64,000 nucleotides of DNA from Rutpela maculata (taxonomy: Eukaryota; Arthropoda; Insecta; Coleoptera; Cerambycidae): assembly GCA_936432065.2 (NCBI GenBank), contig OW386293.2, forward strand, positions 42,193,923-42,257,922, written 5' to 3'. Under the pieces are notes generated by a model, which worked only from the letters and a program-made list of their open reading frames with translations, did not search any database and had not been told where the DNA came from. A program made the position numbers and the translations under genes. Positions 30,409 through 41,390 of the stretch are shown in pieces; position 1 is the first letter of the stretch; each line of letters begins with the position of its first letter.

Positions 30409-32690
30409 ATGGAAGACCATATTGATGCACATCCTCCCAGTGACAGCGAAGACAACAATTTTGATGACAGCGACGAAGATCCTGACTATGACTATACACC
30501 AATAAGAAATTCTCGACAGAGGGATTCTTCTTCAGAAGAAAAATGATGCAACATCCTCGGAAGAAGATGAGCCTTCCGGAGCAGCTGTGTTTCCAATAAG
30601 CAGCAGAAAAAACCAAACAAATAAAAAAAATCATACTCATGGACCAAGGTATCTTCTCTGTCTCCTCCACGCCAAATTCCACAATTTATTACCACACCAC
30701 AAGAACACGGTCCTAAAATAGGAAGACCGATACATTACTTCCAACTGTATTTTGATAAAGATATTATAGGGAACATTATTTTCGAAAGTAACAGATATGC
30801 CTTACAAAAAAAAAACAAATAAGCCACTTCACTTGGATGAAGAGGAATTGGAAATATTCTTGATCTATATGTCCATTTATGGCCTACCACGAACTAGGAT
30901 GTTTTGGACAAAACTAGAATACCTCAGGTTGCAGACAGAATTTCTTGAGATAGGTGGGAAAACATAAAAGCAAATATTTACTTCAACAATAATGAATATG
31001 ATGTCAGAAGCCCTGATCGGGATAAATTATTCAAAATCAAACCACTTCTTACCCGCTTGTGTGATAAATTCAAAGAACAAAGCCATGTGCCCCAAATGTT
31101 GTGCATTGATGAGCTTTCGTGGTCATTCGTCTTTGAAACAGTACAATCCCAAAAAACCACACAAATGGGGTTACAAAATATTTGTATTGTGTGATGTGAA
31201 AGGACTCACATATAATTTTAAAATTTATACTGGGAAAATCTTACCTGTTCCTGGGCAACCAGACGTTGGCGCAAGTGGTAATATTGTATTAAAATTGGGT
31301 GGATCAAAATCACTTATTTTATTGCGATAATTGGTTCTATTCTTTACCATTGATGGCAGCTCTGTACAAAAATGGAATAGGGTCATTAGGCACTATATGA
31401 TCTAACATAATTCCGGGTATAGAACTAAGTAGTGACTGTGACATGAAAAAAAGTGGAAGAGGAAGCTATTAAGAATTCAGTAGTCAAGTAGAAAGTGTTG
31501 ATATGAGAATAGTGAAGTGGTTTGATAATAAAGCCGTCACTCTTGCTATTATCTTTTGTGGAGCGCAGTCTCTTGATACAGTAAAACGTATTTCAAAAAA
31601 AGATAATGCCCAAATTGATGTTGGTCGCTCCAATATTGTGAAACAATATAATTCTTTCATGGGAGGAGTTGATCTCTTAGATGGATTGATATCTTACCAC
31701 CGGATTCATAGACTGGCGGTACATGACCAGTCAGGTGCACCGTTTTTAAAATGCATGCCAATCATATATATGAATGAAATTACCATGAATATGCTAGAAA
31801 CGCAAATTTTAGGCAGTCGTTGCGTGCAGAAGGGTGTGCAAATCAATTTTTTTTTGTTTTTTTTTTAGTGTTTTTTTTTTAAATTTTAAAATGGATGCCA
31901 ATAGTGCCAAATGAAAAGCCTTGAAAAAAAATCCAAAATCAAAATCATTCAAAATCAAGAACACCAAAAAATTTTACGATTTAATGTGCACATTAACAGT
32001 TGTTTTGCGCGCGGAAACTGCATGCAAATGAATTTCCGCTGGATTCTTTTTCACGGCTTATCGCTTGGCACTATTGGCATCCATTTAAAAAGAAAATACA
32101 AAAAAACAAAAAAAATCGATTTGCACAACCTTCTGCACGCGACGACTGCCTAAAATTTGCGTTTCTGGCATATTCATGGTAATTTCATTCATATATATGA
32201 TTGGCATGCATTTTAAAAACGTTGCACCTGACTGGTCATGTACCGCCAGTCTATCATATACGATCTAAAAATGGTATCTTCGCATTTTTTTTTTCATTTT
32301 ATAGATATGTGTTTGATAAACGCTTGGATTAGATACCGTGGAGATTTACTTGTAGAGGGAAAAAAAAAGATATTCCTGATCCGCTGGAATTCCGCAGTCA
32401 AGTAGCTGAAGCCCTATGCATGATAGAGAAATCATCCCTTCCAAGAAAACGTGGTCGTCCATCATCTAGTAATTCGATAGATAATGCTTATGAGCAAAAA
32501 AAGAAAAGCGGTCCAACAAAGGCTATTCCTCAGTTTGATGTAAGGCGCGACAACATTGGACATTTCCCCTCTGAAGACAATGTTCGTCAAAGGTGTAAAA
32601 ACCTAACAGTGGCCTAAAAACTTTTTTCAAATGTATCAAGTGTAAAATATATTTGTGTATCACAAAAAACGCAATTGTTTTGTAGAGTTC
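30409..32690 (+). pseudogene. piggyBac-type transposase, broken and interrupted
   Basis: From ATG 30409 an acidic N-terminus (MEDHIDAHPPSDSEDNNFDD) breaks in frame near 30543. Later pieces are EELEIFLIYMSIYGLPRTRM (about 30845), HSSLKQYNPKKPHKWGYKIF (from about 31125), VDMRIVKWFDNKAVTLA (31500), SNIVKQYNSFMGGVDLLDGL (about 31630), and after the inserted foldback FIDMCLINAWIRYRGDLL (about 32300). The C-terminus has the Cys-rich ending typical of piggyBac proteins (FKCIKCKIYLC in a shifted frame near 32630). These blocks are characteristic of the DDD transposase of piggyBac elements, which excise and insert at TTAA. Several frame changes and a 545-bp insertion leave it inactive. Confidence 0.85.
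31706..32256. mobile_element. 545-bp foldback MITE inside the piggyBac gene
   Basis: TAGACTGGCGGTACATGACC at 31709 is inverted at the right end (32253). Arms of roughly 210 bp pair with few mismatches. The flanks carry TCA on both sides (31706-31708 and 32254-32256). Removing the element with one flank copy joins piggyBac-type reading text, which supports the boundary. The target duplication could also be read as TCATA, because the outermost TA is ambiguous. Confidence 0.85.
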
Positions 32691-32889
32691 CATACTTGAA
32701 TGATTTTACTGTTTTTTTTTTGTAATTTTGTAGCTAGTTGCCTACTGGGTCAAACTGAGAACGTACTAGTAATTTTTTTTAAATACAATTTTTCTTCTAT
32801 TCTTTGCATTCTGTTTTTTTGGTACTTAGAAGTATATTATTTTCAAGATCAATTTTTTTTTAAGGTTGAAAACCAAATTCTTTTAATAT

Positions 32890-33200
32890 ATGTTACGTCT
32901 ACTGGATCGCAATAAGTAAACAGTTCATTAAATTTCTGCTTAGATATTGGACACAATGCCGTAAATTCAGTATCTATGAAATTACTTTCATCCGCAAACC
33001 CTCGTACAAACATATTCGTAATTTTCTCTACAATTTCAGTAGGCAGTACAATTGTAACTGTGGCCCCTTTATTAGATATGGTCTATTAATTGAACGTAAA
33101 CCGTTAATAAGGGTGGTGGTGCCGTGCTTAAGAAAACGATTTCGTAATTCGACAAATTCTCCTACATCCCTAAACCGACTAAAAAATTCTTTGATAGGCT
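32890..33200 (-). pseudogene. ISL2EU/Harbinger-like transposase, N-terminal fragment
   Basis: On the minus strand: VGEFVELRNRFLKHGTTTLI, NGLRSINRPYLIKGATV, then LPTEIVEKITNMFVRGFAD and KQKFNELFTYCDPVDVT. The order matches, from memory, the N-terminal half of the transposase whose C-terminal half lies at 29100-29790. The piggyBac relic sits between the two, though about 150 codons are unaccounted for. Confidence 0.5.
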
Positions 33201-33477
33201 TTTAGAGGAAACTTGATAGAATGATACCAGACTATTGAAATCAACAAAAACATTTTTTTTTTGATTTTCGCACGCGAAAATTTTTTCTTTCCTTGTTGAG
33301 TTTTCAATAACCTAGTATCGTTCGCTACCCCGCCCCATCAAAATAGCCCGAAACAAGTGAGCCCCGATAAAAGAGCCCCAACAAAATGCATGGATGCCAA
33401 TCAAATGGCATCACTATTATAGCACATATTGTGGTATACTACAATAATAAAGAAAATAAATTAATAACATATCTAAT
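33201..33477. other. Mixed relic sequence
   Basis: Contains CCATCAAAATAGCCCGAAAC at about 33336, whose inverted counterpart lies at about 37063-37085 (TTGTTTTGGGCTATTTTGAC). No gene. Confidence 0.35.
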
Positions 33478-34845
33478 CTAATAATCTAGTAAGTACAAAA
33501 GAATAATAATGTAATACATTTCTAGATTATATGAAATACCACGAAGAAAGTCCATATGTTGCATGTTCATATAGTTTTCTACTAATGCTTCCAGGCGTTG
33601 ACTCAATTGTACATATTTTGTTCTGCTTGCGTCTGGTTTGCGAAAACCTGCAGCAAAGCGGTTCAAACGAATTTCCACCATATCCTGCTCTTTCCGGAAA
33701 TGATCGATAAGCTTATAGACGGATGGATGATGGCAATCAATAGTTTGCTGGAATGCTGTATGCCACCCTTCTACCGAATTATTTGTCCTCGGAAGACTAT
33801 TGACGACGCGTCCGTGGACATTCCGTATACTTATTGAAAATCTTGGCTGTGCACTGCTTTTCCTTTTTATTCGTCCTATATATGTAGCTTCCCACTAATC
33901 AGTAAGAGGATCCATTTCATTTGGGCAGTTATCAGTTCCCCAAATAGTCGCATAACATTATGTTTGGGCTCAAAACTTACGGTAACAGTATTTTTACATT
34001 AATATGAACGTTTAATTATTTACACAATCTTCCGCCAAATTCAGTTCTTGCACTTTCCTCCATAACGCCTGGCCCAAATGAAACAAATAGCTGACAACTT
34101 GTGTGTTTTTAAAAACATGTAACATGGCATTTTGAACGGCTTTTTCATAGTCACTTAACACACTGGTTGGATTCAATGTTTCCTTCAGTTGTAATAGTCG
34201 CTGAAATACGCGAACATATGTTGCTTCAATTTTGTTTCTTAACAATACATATACCAATGGAATGCAACACGTTACTATTAATGCATGAATCGTAAATGCT
34301 TGAAAAAACAAGTCTGGTGCAACTTTAAATGTGCCATCAGCAAACCAATGAGGATGATTTTGCAGCAAATTCAAATTTCCTTCAGTGCCGAATATCAAAA
34401 TTCGATCCGGATCATTTTCTCCAGAATCCCATAGAATAAAATATTCATTCCTTGTGCTATTTTGAAGAGTAACTGGCAACACTTATTGGATTTGCATATG
34501 GAAGAACCGTTTTTCTTCGTACACGTTCTATTGTCCTCTGAGAGACATTATAGCTTGGAAGGTGCAGGCTTGATATATTTGCCTAGGTTTTTCGACAGCG
34601 CTCTGAGCTCTACGTTTCATTTTAAAAACTGAAAGTAACGCCACATTTTTGGCTGGATTTGGAGCATGAATATGTTCCGTCAAAATCTGGAAATTAGCAT
34701 CATTCAATGTTTTTAGACGTCCTTTATAGCTCGGTACTACACACCTCAATGATGTACTTCCATTTTTGTTTCCTCTTACCTTACGATATCGATGACCATC
34801 CCTGAGCAGCAGATCTTTTCCTTTTTGTGACGAGATCGTTTCCAT
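33478..34845 (-). pseudogene. FLYWCH-MULE (Mutator-like) transposase relic
   Basis: 34845-34528 is a FLYWCH-type zinc-binding N-terminus (GKDLLLRDGHRYRKVRGNKN, CVVPSYKG, HIHAPNP). After a stop, 34482-34012 holds the MULE transposase core (HPHWFADGTFKVAPDLFFQA, YVLLRNKIEATYVRVFQ, SVLSDYEKAVQNAMLHVF, SYLFHLGQALWRKVQ). The block 33820-33478 supplies the end (RVVNSLPRTNNSVEGWHTAF, RKPDASRTKYVQLSQRLEAL). The DGTFK and SDYEKA segments carry the expected acidic positions. Interruptions near 34490 and 34000 and frame changes make it a relic. No terminal inverted repeats recognised. Confidence 0.8.
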
Positions 34846-35547
34846 TTTGCTATTTAATATTTCACTTCACCTTTCACGATAAAACTTTAAAAACAGAATT
34901 AATTAAGAAAAGTTCAATTGCCTGTTTACAGGTACTTATAACTAATATATCTGAACAGATCAAAGATAATCCTACCCACACAGCACAGAATATTTTCAGA
35001 ATATTCTCATTAAGTGACAATATTCTGTAAACAGAATATTTACCTGAAATATTCCTAGGACCTCCATGAATATTTTTATCTAGTTTGGAATACTCATGAA
35101 ACATTTTTGATCAAATATTTCTGTAATATTTTAAAAGAACGTTCGTGGTACGTTTCACAAAAAAATATTGTAATGCAAAATTTTGATATAACAGTGGTAA
35201 AACGTTGTTTAGTATTTTTAACTATTATTATAATTATTTTGATATACTAAATACAAATATTTATTTAAATACCTATTTGTTTCTCAGAAATAATATCTTA
35301 ATTTATATGTCTTTTTTTGTAATAAAAAACTTCTACGACTAAGAGGATCATGAACAACTACATAAAGAATAATGACTAATACACTACTAATTATATCCAA
35401 AATAATTTATATTCGAAAGAGTTTGCAAAGATTCGACAGTTTGTTTGTGCAGATATCGAGCTCTTTTAATAATAAAATTAGATTAAAATGTATTAAAAAG
35501 CAAATTCTAGCCGTTACGTGTTCCAACTATAAAGTCTTTAAATAAAT

Positions 35548-35617
35548 ATTCTCAGAGAGGATAGTGGTCGACCTACAAGTCACGAGGTCGGCGGTTCGAC
35601 CCCTATCCAGCCCGTTC
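35548..35617 (+). other. tRNA-like module with consensus B box
   Basis: GGATAGTGGTCGACCTACAA is followed by a 6-bp stem (CGACCT/AGGTCG) and CGGTTCGACCCC, an exact match to the B-box consensus GGTTCGANNCC. It is followed by TATCCAGCCCG and a T run at 35621, a possible RNA polymerase III terminator. The loop of the central stem is longer than in a tRNA, so I call it tRNA-like. Confidence 0.5.
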
Positions 35618-35880
35618 TTTTTTTTTGTTAAAATAATTGCGAAAAAATTTTTATGTTTTTTTAAGGGTAATAATTTCTTATAAAACCGATATACGAATAT
35701 GTTTTTTCCAATTTTAGGTTTTAGGTTTAGGTTTCCTAGGTTTGTACAACTATAAAATCTTAAAACAGTTGACTCCTAACTTCCCCCCCACTGCTCGTCA
35801 AATTTAAGATGAGAAAAAATTTTGTTTCGGATTCAACTATAATTATAGCCTTTAAGTAGGTAGTAGCATGTGTAACTTCA

Positions 35881-36535
35881 GTAGCCGAGTGAGATAAACC
35901 GTTGACTTACATCTACCCTTACTCTTATCTTTCCTCAACCTTACATCTTTCCAATCCCTCTTTCTCCCCATTTATGTTTGTACAATTTTGTTCTTTTATC
36001 CTTTTTGTTATTTTCATTCCTTTTTTTGTCTCTCTAAATCCCCTCTAGGCCGAAAACTTACCTAAATCCTAATTTTTTTAAACCACAATTTTATTTCCAC
36101 CCTACCTTCCTTGTCGGCGATCGGACCACAAGATCGTCATTTGTTCGAATGGGTTTTTTCGTTTAGTTGTGTTCCCGTATCAACAATCAAAATTATGAAG
36201 TGCGCTCGCCTACGATTTTAGTGTTCTTAGTGTTGTGTTTATTTTTAAGTTACTTTTAGGTCCATGTGGACACATCAAAAATTTTAATCTAGTTTTTAAG
36301 TCTGCCCGTGGCAGACAGGAGCTTCTAGCAAGCCCCCTTGAATTTATTTCCAAGCCGAACCGGACCTACCCCACCCAGCCACACACCCACCTCGGCGATG
36401 TTCGCCGTGGTTGTCTGGCTGGCTCCGGGTTAGGATCCGGTGAGGCACAATATTATTGTTGTTATTGTTGTTGTTGACTTACAAAACAGAAGGTTGGACG
36501 TGCGGCGTTTCGACCCCTACCGTCGGCAATTGGTA
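35881..36535 (+). other. tRNA-like module split by the retroposon
   Basis: The left part GTAGCCGAGTGAGATAAACC resembles an A box. The right part (36484-36535) contains GGCGTTTCGACCCC, a near-consensus B box. The parts are separated only by the retroposon with its target duplication, so they were contiguous before insertion. Same element as the module at 35548. Confidence 0.45.
35901..36483 (+). mobile_element. 561-bp retroposon with (TTG)n tail and 11-bp target duplication
   Basis: GTTGACTTACA occurs exactly at 35901-35911 and 36473-36483. The insert (35912-36472) ends in a TTGTTGTTATTGTTGTTG tail. Its 3' part has CCGTGGCAGACAGGAGCTTC, CCACCCAGCCACACACCCAC and GGTTGTCTGGCTGGCTCCGG. This looks like a SINE or a 5'-truncated LINE; the partner is not identified. 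It interrupts a tRNA-like module (35881-35911 plus 36484-36535). Confidence 0.8.
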
Positions 36536-37048
36536 AAGGTAAGTAAAATAAAATGGATTTAATAATTTAATAAACAAAATATAATTTCCAGGCAAACAAT
36601 ATTAGATAATTAGATATGTTAAAGTAAATAAAATATACGGATAGCTAACAAACAAATTCATAGGACAATACTTATTTATGCATTAATTACTTCATTTTTA
36701 TCAAGTAGACTACTAACTAGTCAAGTCATTTTCACGTGCCTTTGTTACCTGGGAAAACATACCTGAGAGGTTCTAGGAACATTTAAGAGACTCCACTTTG
36801 TAATGTGCATGGCACATTCTATGGTAATGATTTTTATGTTGTGAGAATATTCTCAGAATATTGAAACGTTCCGAGCAAACATTCTGTGCACATTCTTAGA
36901 ATATTTCTGTGCTGTGTGGGTAAAGGACCAATTTACATTCGCCCGATAAAATGAGTGTTGACAGTGACAGTTATTCAGTTGTCAATTATTTTAATAATAT
37001 TATTATTTTCATTATGCCGAGGTCATTTTGACCTCTGCTATTTTGTGT

Positions 37049-37336
37049 TTAGGTTCTTTTGTCAGGGCTCACTTGTTTTGGGCTATTTTGACGGGTCACG
37101 ATATTATTTACAGCATTGCAAATTAAGCAAGTATTGGAAGAGTTATTGGTTAAAACATTTAGCATTGAACAATGAGGATCATTCTCTATAGCTTGCAACT
37201 CCCTTACAATAGACAAATTGCAATTATTGCATATGCGTGTTTCTTCACCAATAGTTAGTGCAGGACTATCACATTCAACACGTTTTGTAATCGCGATTTC
37301 TTGTTTAGCAGCATTATTTTCTTCAAATATTCTCAC
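37049..37336 (-). pseudogene. Zinc-binding N-terminal fragment of an ISL2EU-like protein
   Basis: ICNNCNLSIVRELQAIENDP and SSNTCLICNAVNN form a Cys-pair domain that, from memory, begins the same transposase type found at 29100-29790 and 32890-33200. It stands alone here, in an apparently independent relic. Its end overlaps a short sequence that recurs inverted at 33336. Confidence 0.4.
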
Positions 37337-37529
37337 CGATACGATACGATATTTTTATTTTGTTTAACTATTTTCACATTTCATTTAGTATCTCATTAAT
37401 ACATCATTGTACAATCAAAATATAATCATTGCGTCACGTAGACTGACGCAGCGGCCAGGTGTTTCGGCAAGAGACATCCAGACAATGTATTTTTAACTTG
37501 TTTGAAACGATCTCTAATAATAGTACAGT

Positions 37530-37670
37530 GAAATTAAGATTTTAATTCAGACAAATTTACATAAAGCTGTTCTTGACGGCAATGTATTCCAGGGAACCGT
37601 ATTATTACCATATTAAAAGTCCCCGAACATTGATGTGCCGGAACACTCATAAAATTAGTTTTTAGAGATT
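37530..37670. repeat. Second copy of the repeat targeted by the outer retroelement
   Basis: GACAAATTTACATAAAGCTG, then AAAGTCCCC and GTGCCGGAAC in the same order as the flanks of the 17-kb retroelement. These are the minus strand of 59446-59515 on one side and of 42225-42282 on the other. It therefore shows the pre-insertion layout of that site. Confidence 0.65.
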
Positions 37671-37969
37671 TTCTCGCAAACGGTCAGTTTTTTGAAAATT
37701 GTACAAGATAGAAAATTTACTTTAAATTGAAATATTTGTAAAATGACCCATAGTTTGCTATACTTTTTTTTTAATAATAAACGAATCAACACAATTAACT
37801 TGACTGCAGATTAAAAAATAAATAGTTTAAATATGTTTAGTTAGTTTGATCAAAAAATAGCAATATTGCAACTTGAAGACCTAAAAGATAAAAATTTCAT
37901 TAACTATATGCCATTATCTGTGAAAAAAAACTTTTACCACAAAACTTAAGGCAGTTCTAGTTCATCATC
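37671..37969. other. No gene recognised
   Basis: AT-rich interval between the short repeat and the third PIN-like relic. Nothing that I can support. Confidence 0.3.
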
Positions 37970-40900
37970 GTCTTGAACCATCATGTTTGAATAATAATTT
38001 CCTTTACATAAAGCCGTAAAACACAAAGTTGATTTTCTAGTTACAAGAATATCCACAACCAGTTGTGCAGTTACAAAGTATTAAATTCATAATGAAATTT
38101 GGAGCTTGAGGCCTCATTGGTTTAATAGGAACCAGATCTGTATCAGTTTCTTTCCAGCTCCAATCTTTGGGATTTAATGATCCACTTCTGTGTCTAAAAA
38201 AAAGCACTCATTACATGATATTTCGCATCATCTTTGGTGGGTGAAAGACTTGCAGGTTCAAAATTTCCATGAAGATTGTGATGTGTCGTAATGGTGTTAT
38301 ATGTATAAAATCTCAACTCATCAATAGTTTTAACATTTTCTTTTGTATTACCATAGAGTCGCATTATAAAATTGTCTCCAACTGTAATTAATTTATCTGC
38401 ATCCTCATCAGGTCTGTTAAATATTTTAATATGCTTAATCAAATTCTCATTCCTTTGGACAAGTTTTATAACAGCGTTTTTACCTTTTTTTATGAAAAGA
38501 AGATGTTGTATCACAACCGGATATGCCATTTAGAAATTACAAAACTTTATTGGGCCTAGCAAACATTGCACATTCGAAATATATGTGAATCGATATGGTT
38601 TAGATGCTGACCTGGTCTTAGCATTTGAAAGTTTTTATTACAATGGTGTATTAAAAGGACCATCTAATCAGTATCATCACCTACTACAATGACATTTTTA
38701 TTGGTTTCTGCCAATGTTATAGCTCTAGATACAATGGGGTCGTTGACCATTTTTTAAAAATTTTATGTTCAAATACTTTATTAAATTTTATTTGACCCGT
38801 ATTTTTTTATTTTACAATCTAAAGTCATTTTAATAGTGAAATTAATTATTTAAATTAAGAAATTTTGAATTCGCGCCCATCGCCACGTCAGATGTGAGCG
38901 CATGCGCAGTTAGATAAAGGAATAATCGACTGGCGTCGTTTGCTTTGCTTATTTGCTGTTTGCATATAGTCCAGTCAACGTTCCCCTCTAATTTGAGTGC
39001 TAATGAATGGATTTTGACGAAACCTTGTGCGCTGTGTTTGTAATGACGTTAATAAAAGAGTTAAAAAAAAGATCAGAGTAGGAAATGGTCGGAAGAGGTA
39101 GAAAACACCCTTTTTATTATGGGTTCCGTAACTTGTAGAATTAGGTCAAAAATGAAAGAGAAACAATGAATTTACCTTTTCTTTTTTTTTGCCAAAAATA
39201 AGATGTTTTTACTCTTGTGAATTTTTTCGAAAAATGCATATTTTTGGAGATATGGCCTCTCGAAAATTCCTAAAAGTGGAGGAGGTGAAATGTAGATGTT
39301 CAAAAAAAATCTGAAACAATTCAAGTGAATATGTTATCGAAATTCAAGACTTTTTTTTATTTGCAACTTGTCTGTAAAGTGCGTTTCCACCGAGTTATTC
39401 CAGAAAAACATGAAACACTACCCTTTCTTTAAAATTGTAGCACTTAAAAAATATGTTATTTATAAATTTGAAAAAATTCAGACGTATGCACTGAGGCCTT
39501 ATAAACATTTTTTGTCTCTTGGAATTTTTTTGTAACTTGCTAATTTTCCGAGTTACAGGCAATTTTTCACAAAACAGATAATATACCATATTTTTTGCAC
39601 AAAAAATACATGAAAATTCGAAAAATGAACGTCATTTATGTATATTATTATAAAAAAGTATGGAACCTATATAGTTATACCATTTTTAAAAGTTCAATAT
39701 GATTTTTAAATTTTCATGTATTTTTTAATGTGCAAAAAATGTAGTACATTAGTTATCGTGAAAAACTGCCTGTAACTCGGAAAATTAGCAAGTTACAAAA
39801 AAATTCCAAGAGACAAGAAATGTTTAGAAGGCCTCAATGTATACATCTGATTTTTCAAATTTTTAAATTACATATTTTTAAAGTGCTACAATTTCAAAGA
39901 AAGTGGTAGTTTTTCATGTTTTTCCGGAATAACTCGGCAAAAACGCACTTTACAGAAAAGTTGCAAATAAAAAAAGTCTTGTATTTCGACGATACATTCA
40001 CCTGAATTTTTTCAGATTTTTTTCAACTTTTATATTTCCCCTCCCCCACTTTTAGGAATTTTCGACTGGCCTTATCTCCAAAAATATGCATTTCTCGAAA
40101 AAATTCGCAGGAGTAAAAACATCTTATTTTGAGCCAAAAAAGGTAAATTTATTGTTTTTTTTCCATTTTTGACCTAATTCTACAAGTTACGGAACCTGTG
40201 ATAAAAGGAGTGTTTTCTACCCTTTCCGATCATTTCTTACTCTAATCATTTTTTCAACTTTTTTATTAACGTCATTACAAACACATTGCACAAGGTTTTA
40301 TCAAAATCCATTCATTAGCACTCAAATTAGAGATTTTGGTCATTTTAGCGCTCTGTTGACTGGACTAATAGATCAAAATTAGTATCGACGTGAGTCATAC
40401 AGTATGTATTTTAAAGAAATACTAACCTCAAATGTTTAACATTTCGAGATTCGGCACTTAAATAGTTCAAATTGTCCACATAAAACTCGTGTACCATATC
40501 CACTATAGGTAAATTCTCTGAAGTACCTTTCACAAAATTAGGTTCCATTTTAAACAAATATTAAATATTAAACACACAATGTAAATGTAAACAAATATTG
40601 AATGTAAACAACAAATCAACAGAGCACCACTACCAACATAAAAATTCTCTAGAATTGAATGATCATCAGATACGTCATCGTTTACCGCCTTTTTATTTTC
40701 AAAACCAATTTGTTGTTGCATGTGATGATTAGAACTTTTTTTAGTATGATATATGTAATGTATATTAAATATACTTTTTGATCATGTAACAATATTTTGA
40801 AAATTTTGTTGAAGGAAACGACCCTATTACTGTATCAGCATCATCTGGGGCCTGTATAACGGAGATTCCAAATTTTCTTGAAATCATTGTCAATCATTGT

Positions 40901-41165
40901 TCAATAAAATGTTTCTTATTTTTCCTATTTGAGACGAAATCAGCTTGATAAATTGAAGACATTGTCTCATCAGTCACAGCAATTTCGATGTTACATTTTG
41001 CTTTAACAGATCTTCTTCGTTGTTCTTGGTTCTTAATATCGAATGTGCCACTATGCCACGAACGTAATTTTTCCTATATGTTTTATGTATAGAAATTTGT
41101 TCAACACCCTCAAAATGTTTCAACTTATCATCATTTCCCGTTTTGCTTGCAATTAATAGTGTCAC
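37970..41165 (-). pseudogene. PIN/FEN1-like, Cys-rich repeat protein (copy 3), interrupted
   Basis: N-terminal part at 41165-40974 (TLLIASKTGNDDKLKHFEG, ISIHKTYRKNY). A later piece lies near 40560-40430 (PIVDMVHEFYVDNLNYLSAE). After a 1.4-kb palindrome come DPIVSRAITLAETNKNVIVV with GDDT at about 38740-38690. 38529-38194 follows (KKGKNAVIKLVQRNENLIK, ITVGDNFIMRLYG, HHNLHGNFEPASLSPTKDDA). The end at about 38170-37970 reads NPKDWSWKETDTDLVPI and CNCTTGCGYSC. The order equals that of the copies at 121 and 9099. Several stops and frame breaks. Some breaks may be introns, as the exon-like edges suggest. Confidence 0.55.
38967..40367. mobile_element. 1.4-kb near-perfect palindrome (giant foldback element)
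   Basis: TAGTCCAGTCAACG at 38967 is inverted at 40367, and arms of about 650 bp pair through to a centre near 39650-39700. Examples are GAATGGATTTTGACGAAACC with its complement at about 40290, GAATTAGGTCAAAAATG with about 40175, and TGTAACTTGCTAATTTTCCG with about 39780. ATA flanks both ends, perhaps a 3-bp target duplication. No coding sequence. Its position inside the PIN-like relic suggests insertion into that element. Confidence 0.85.
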
Positions 41166-41390
41166 AAGTCCTTCGATTTAACACATACACTCTCATCTTT
41201 TAAAAGCCATAACATTGCATAAGATACACGTATTAGCTTCCATATTGCCTTAAAAATATTTACCAGGAACAACAACAAATAACAAATTTTTAAACGATCA
41301 TTCTGTCAAATACTCATTATTTAGCAAACAACTACGGGCCATACACACAAGCAACAAGTAGTAATCTACTGTGAAGATCGGCCGCAGTAG
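41166..41390. other. No gene recognised
   Basis: Short interval between the PIN-like relic and the next foldback; nothing supported. Confidence 0.3.

Larger units (their letters stand above)
34973..36922. mobile_element. 1.95-kb TIR element, termini CCCACACAGCACAGAA, TA-flanked
   Basis: CCCACACAGCACAGAATATT at 34975 is inverted at the right end (36920), with TA immediately outside both ends. Subterminal regions are full of GAATATTCT-type palindromic strings on both sides (35000-35060 and 36840-36910). No transposase is present. The interior holds two tRNA-like modules and a retroposon. The TA flanks suggest a Tc1/mariner-like mechanism; this is inference. Confidence 0.75.

Noticed and set aside
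35713..35741. TTAGG-like string (TTTTAGGTTTTAGGTTTAGG), resembling insect telomere repeat
   Set aside because: Only three irregular units with different spacing; not a (TTAGG)n array.
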